Of a stretch of 5,820 nucleotides of DNA, positions 5,182-5,820 are shown piece after piece. Made by a program: the position numbers and the translations under genes. Source of the DNA: Candidatus Omnitrophota bacterium (GTDB lineage: Bacteria; Omnitrophota; Gorgyraeia; 2-01-FULL-45-10); contig JAPLMI010000100.1 in the NCBI GenBank assembly GCA_026387115.1, forward strand, positions 1 to 5,820, given 5' to 3'. The stretch's first letter is position 1, and every line of letters starts with the position of its first letter. The notes under the pieces were generated by a model. The model did not search any database, had not been told where the DNA came from, and saw only the letters and a list, made by a program, of their open reading frames with translations.

Positions 5182-5820
5182 ATGCAGCCCAAACCGGATG
5201 TAATGGATAAAATTACCTCGCTTTGCAAGAGGCGGGGATTCATCTTCCAGTCGAGCGAGATATACGGCGGCCTTGCCAACACGTGGGATTATGGCCCTTA
5301 TGGCGTGGAGTTAAAGAAGAACGTCAAAGAGGCATGGTGGAGGGCCAACGTCTATGAGCGTGACGATATTTTTGGAATAGACTCTGCCATATTGATGCAC
5401 CCTAAAATCTGGGAGGCATCCGGCCATCTCAAAAGTTTCGCGGATCCTTTTATGAAGTGTACTGCATGCTCAAAATTTTTTAGGGCTGACAAAATTTGGG
5501 ATGAAATTTGGAATAGCGCGTGGTTTACTTCTCTCAAAGAGACGATGATGGGGGATAAAGACACCTCTTACCTGTTCCGGTGGGCTAAGGGGGAGGGGAA
5601 AAGCCTGGCGTCCAATCTGGCGCTCGTTAAAGAACCCGAAGTCACCATCTCATGGATAGTCGATCTGCATTATAAATTCAAAGGCATAGATTTCGATTTT
5701 AAGACTTTCGTTGGCAGAATAGCTTCTTCCCAGAGCGGAGTATCTCAAACCCCTTGCCCTGACTGCGGCTACCCGCTTCCGCAAAATTCAATGTCAGCGA
5801 ATTTAATGCTGGAGACTCTT
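5182..5820 (+). CDS. glyS: Glycyl-tRNA synthetase, single-chain alpha2 type, N-terminal part (3'-truncated by window)
   Basis: Class II synthetase that charges tRNA(Gly). 213 residues are visible without a stop; family members have about 450-550. The N terminus is unmistakable: MDKITSLCKRRGFIFQSSEI (8-27), then YGGLANTWDYGPYGVELKKN (28-47), AWWRANVYERDDIFGIDSAI (51-70), and HPKIWEASGHLKSFADPF (73-90). A first zinc pair CTAC (93-96) is followed by FRADKIW (100-106), then about 96 residues to a second pair CPDC (192-195). The last visible stretch, NSMSANLMLETL, stands where the family usually reads PRQFNLMFKT, a divergent version. The segment between the cysteine pairs is longer than I remember for the family and I do not recognise its sequence. 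This is the one-gene alpha2 enzyme, not the two-gene alpha2beta2 GlyQ/GlyS. The first ATG is chosen; the ATG at 5203 (MDKI) is an alternative. It probably has its own promoter at 5125-5153. Confidence 0.93.
   Translation, partial: MQPKPDVMDKITSLCKRRGFIFQSSEIYGGLANTWDYGPYGVELKKNVKEAWWRANVYERDDIFGIDSAILMHPKIWEASGHLKSFADPFMKCTACSKFFRADKIWDEIWNSAWFTSLKETMMGDKDTSYLFRWAKGEGKSLASNLALVKEPEVTISWIVDLHYKFKGIDFDFKTFVGRIASSQSGVSQTPCPDCGYPLPQNSMSANLMLETL

Overview
This window is a compact, single-strand block of bacterial housekeeping genes. From left to right on the + strand it holds: the 3' end of an HU/IHF-family DNA-binding protein gene, hisS, aspS, ybeY, a fused diacylglycerol/undecaprenol kinase-PAP2 phosphatase gene, recO, and the 5' part of a single-chain (alpha2-type) glycyl-tRNA synthetase gene that runs off the right edge. 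No RNA gene, CRISPR array, insertion sequence, phage gene or defence system can be supported. No gene-free stretch exceeds 300 bases; the two real intergenic gaps are 144-197 and 5104-5181.

Organism: all genes are clearly bacterial. Base composition looks moderate. ATA (Ile) and AGG (Arg) codons are frequent and GTG starts are common (three of the five complete genes). The AspRS carries residues associated with the non-discriminating type, which suggests a bacterium making Asn-tRNA(Asn) by transamidation. The order ybeY - dgkA - recO - GlyRS resembles Firmicutes chromosomes, but cdd and era are missing and the kinase is fused to a phosphatase. The divergence of the proteins suggests an uncultured phylum; Omnitrophota or a related lineage is a guess from general impression only.

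Layout: from hisS to recO the genes overlap or nearly touch (hisS/aspS 7 nt overlap, aspS/ybeY 4 nt, ybeY/dgkA-PAP2 43 nt, dgkA-PAP2 to recO 4 nt gap), so they are probably one transcript with translational coupling. The gap before hisS is almost entirely a tandem array of an 8-bp A/T-rich unit. The gap before glyS has no visible terminator but a good sigma70-type promoter (TTGATT, 17 bp, extended -10 TGTTAAGAT), so glyS probably has its own start of transcription in addition to read-through.

Functionally the block combines translation (HisRS, AspRS, GlyRS, and YbeY for rRNA maturation), envelope lipid-carrier or phospholipid metabolism (kinase-PAP2 fusion), recombinational repair (RecO) and nucleoid architecture (HU/IHF). 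The points most worth a second look are the kinase-phosphatase fusion with altered phosphatase motifs, the YbeY with Asp in place of the third metal-binding His, the likely non-discriminating AspRS, the long unusual insertion in GlyRS, and the 8-bp tandem repeat before hisS. I did not find evidence for an exotic undescribed multi-gene system.
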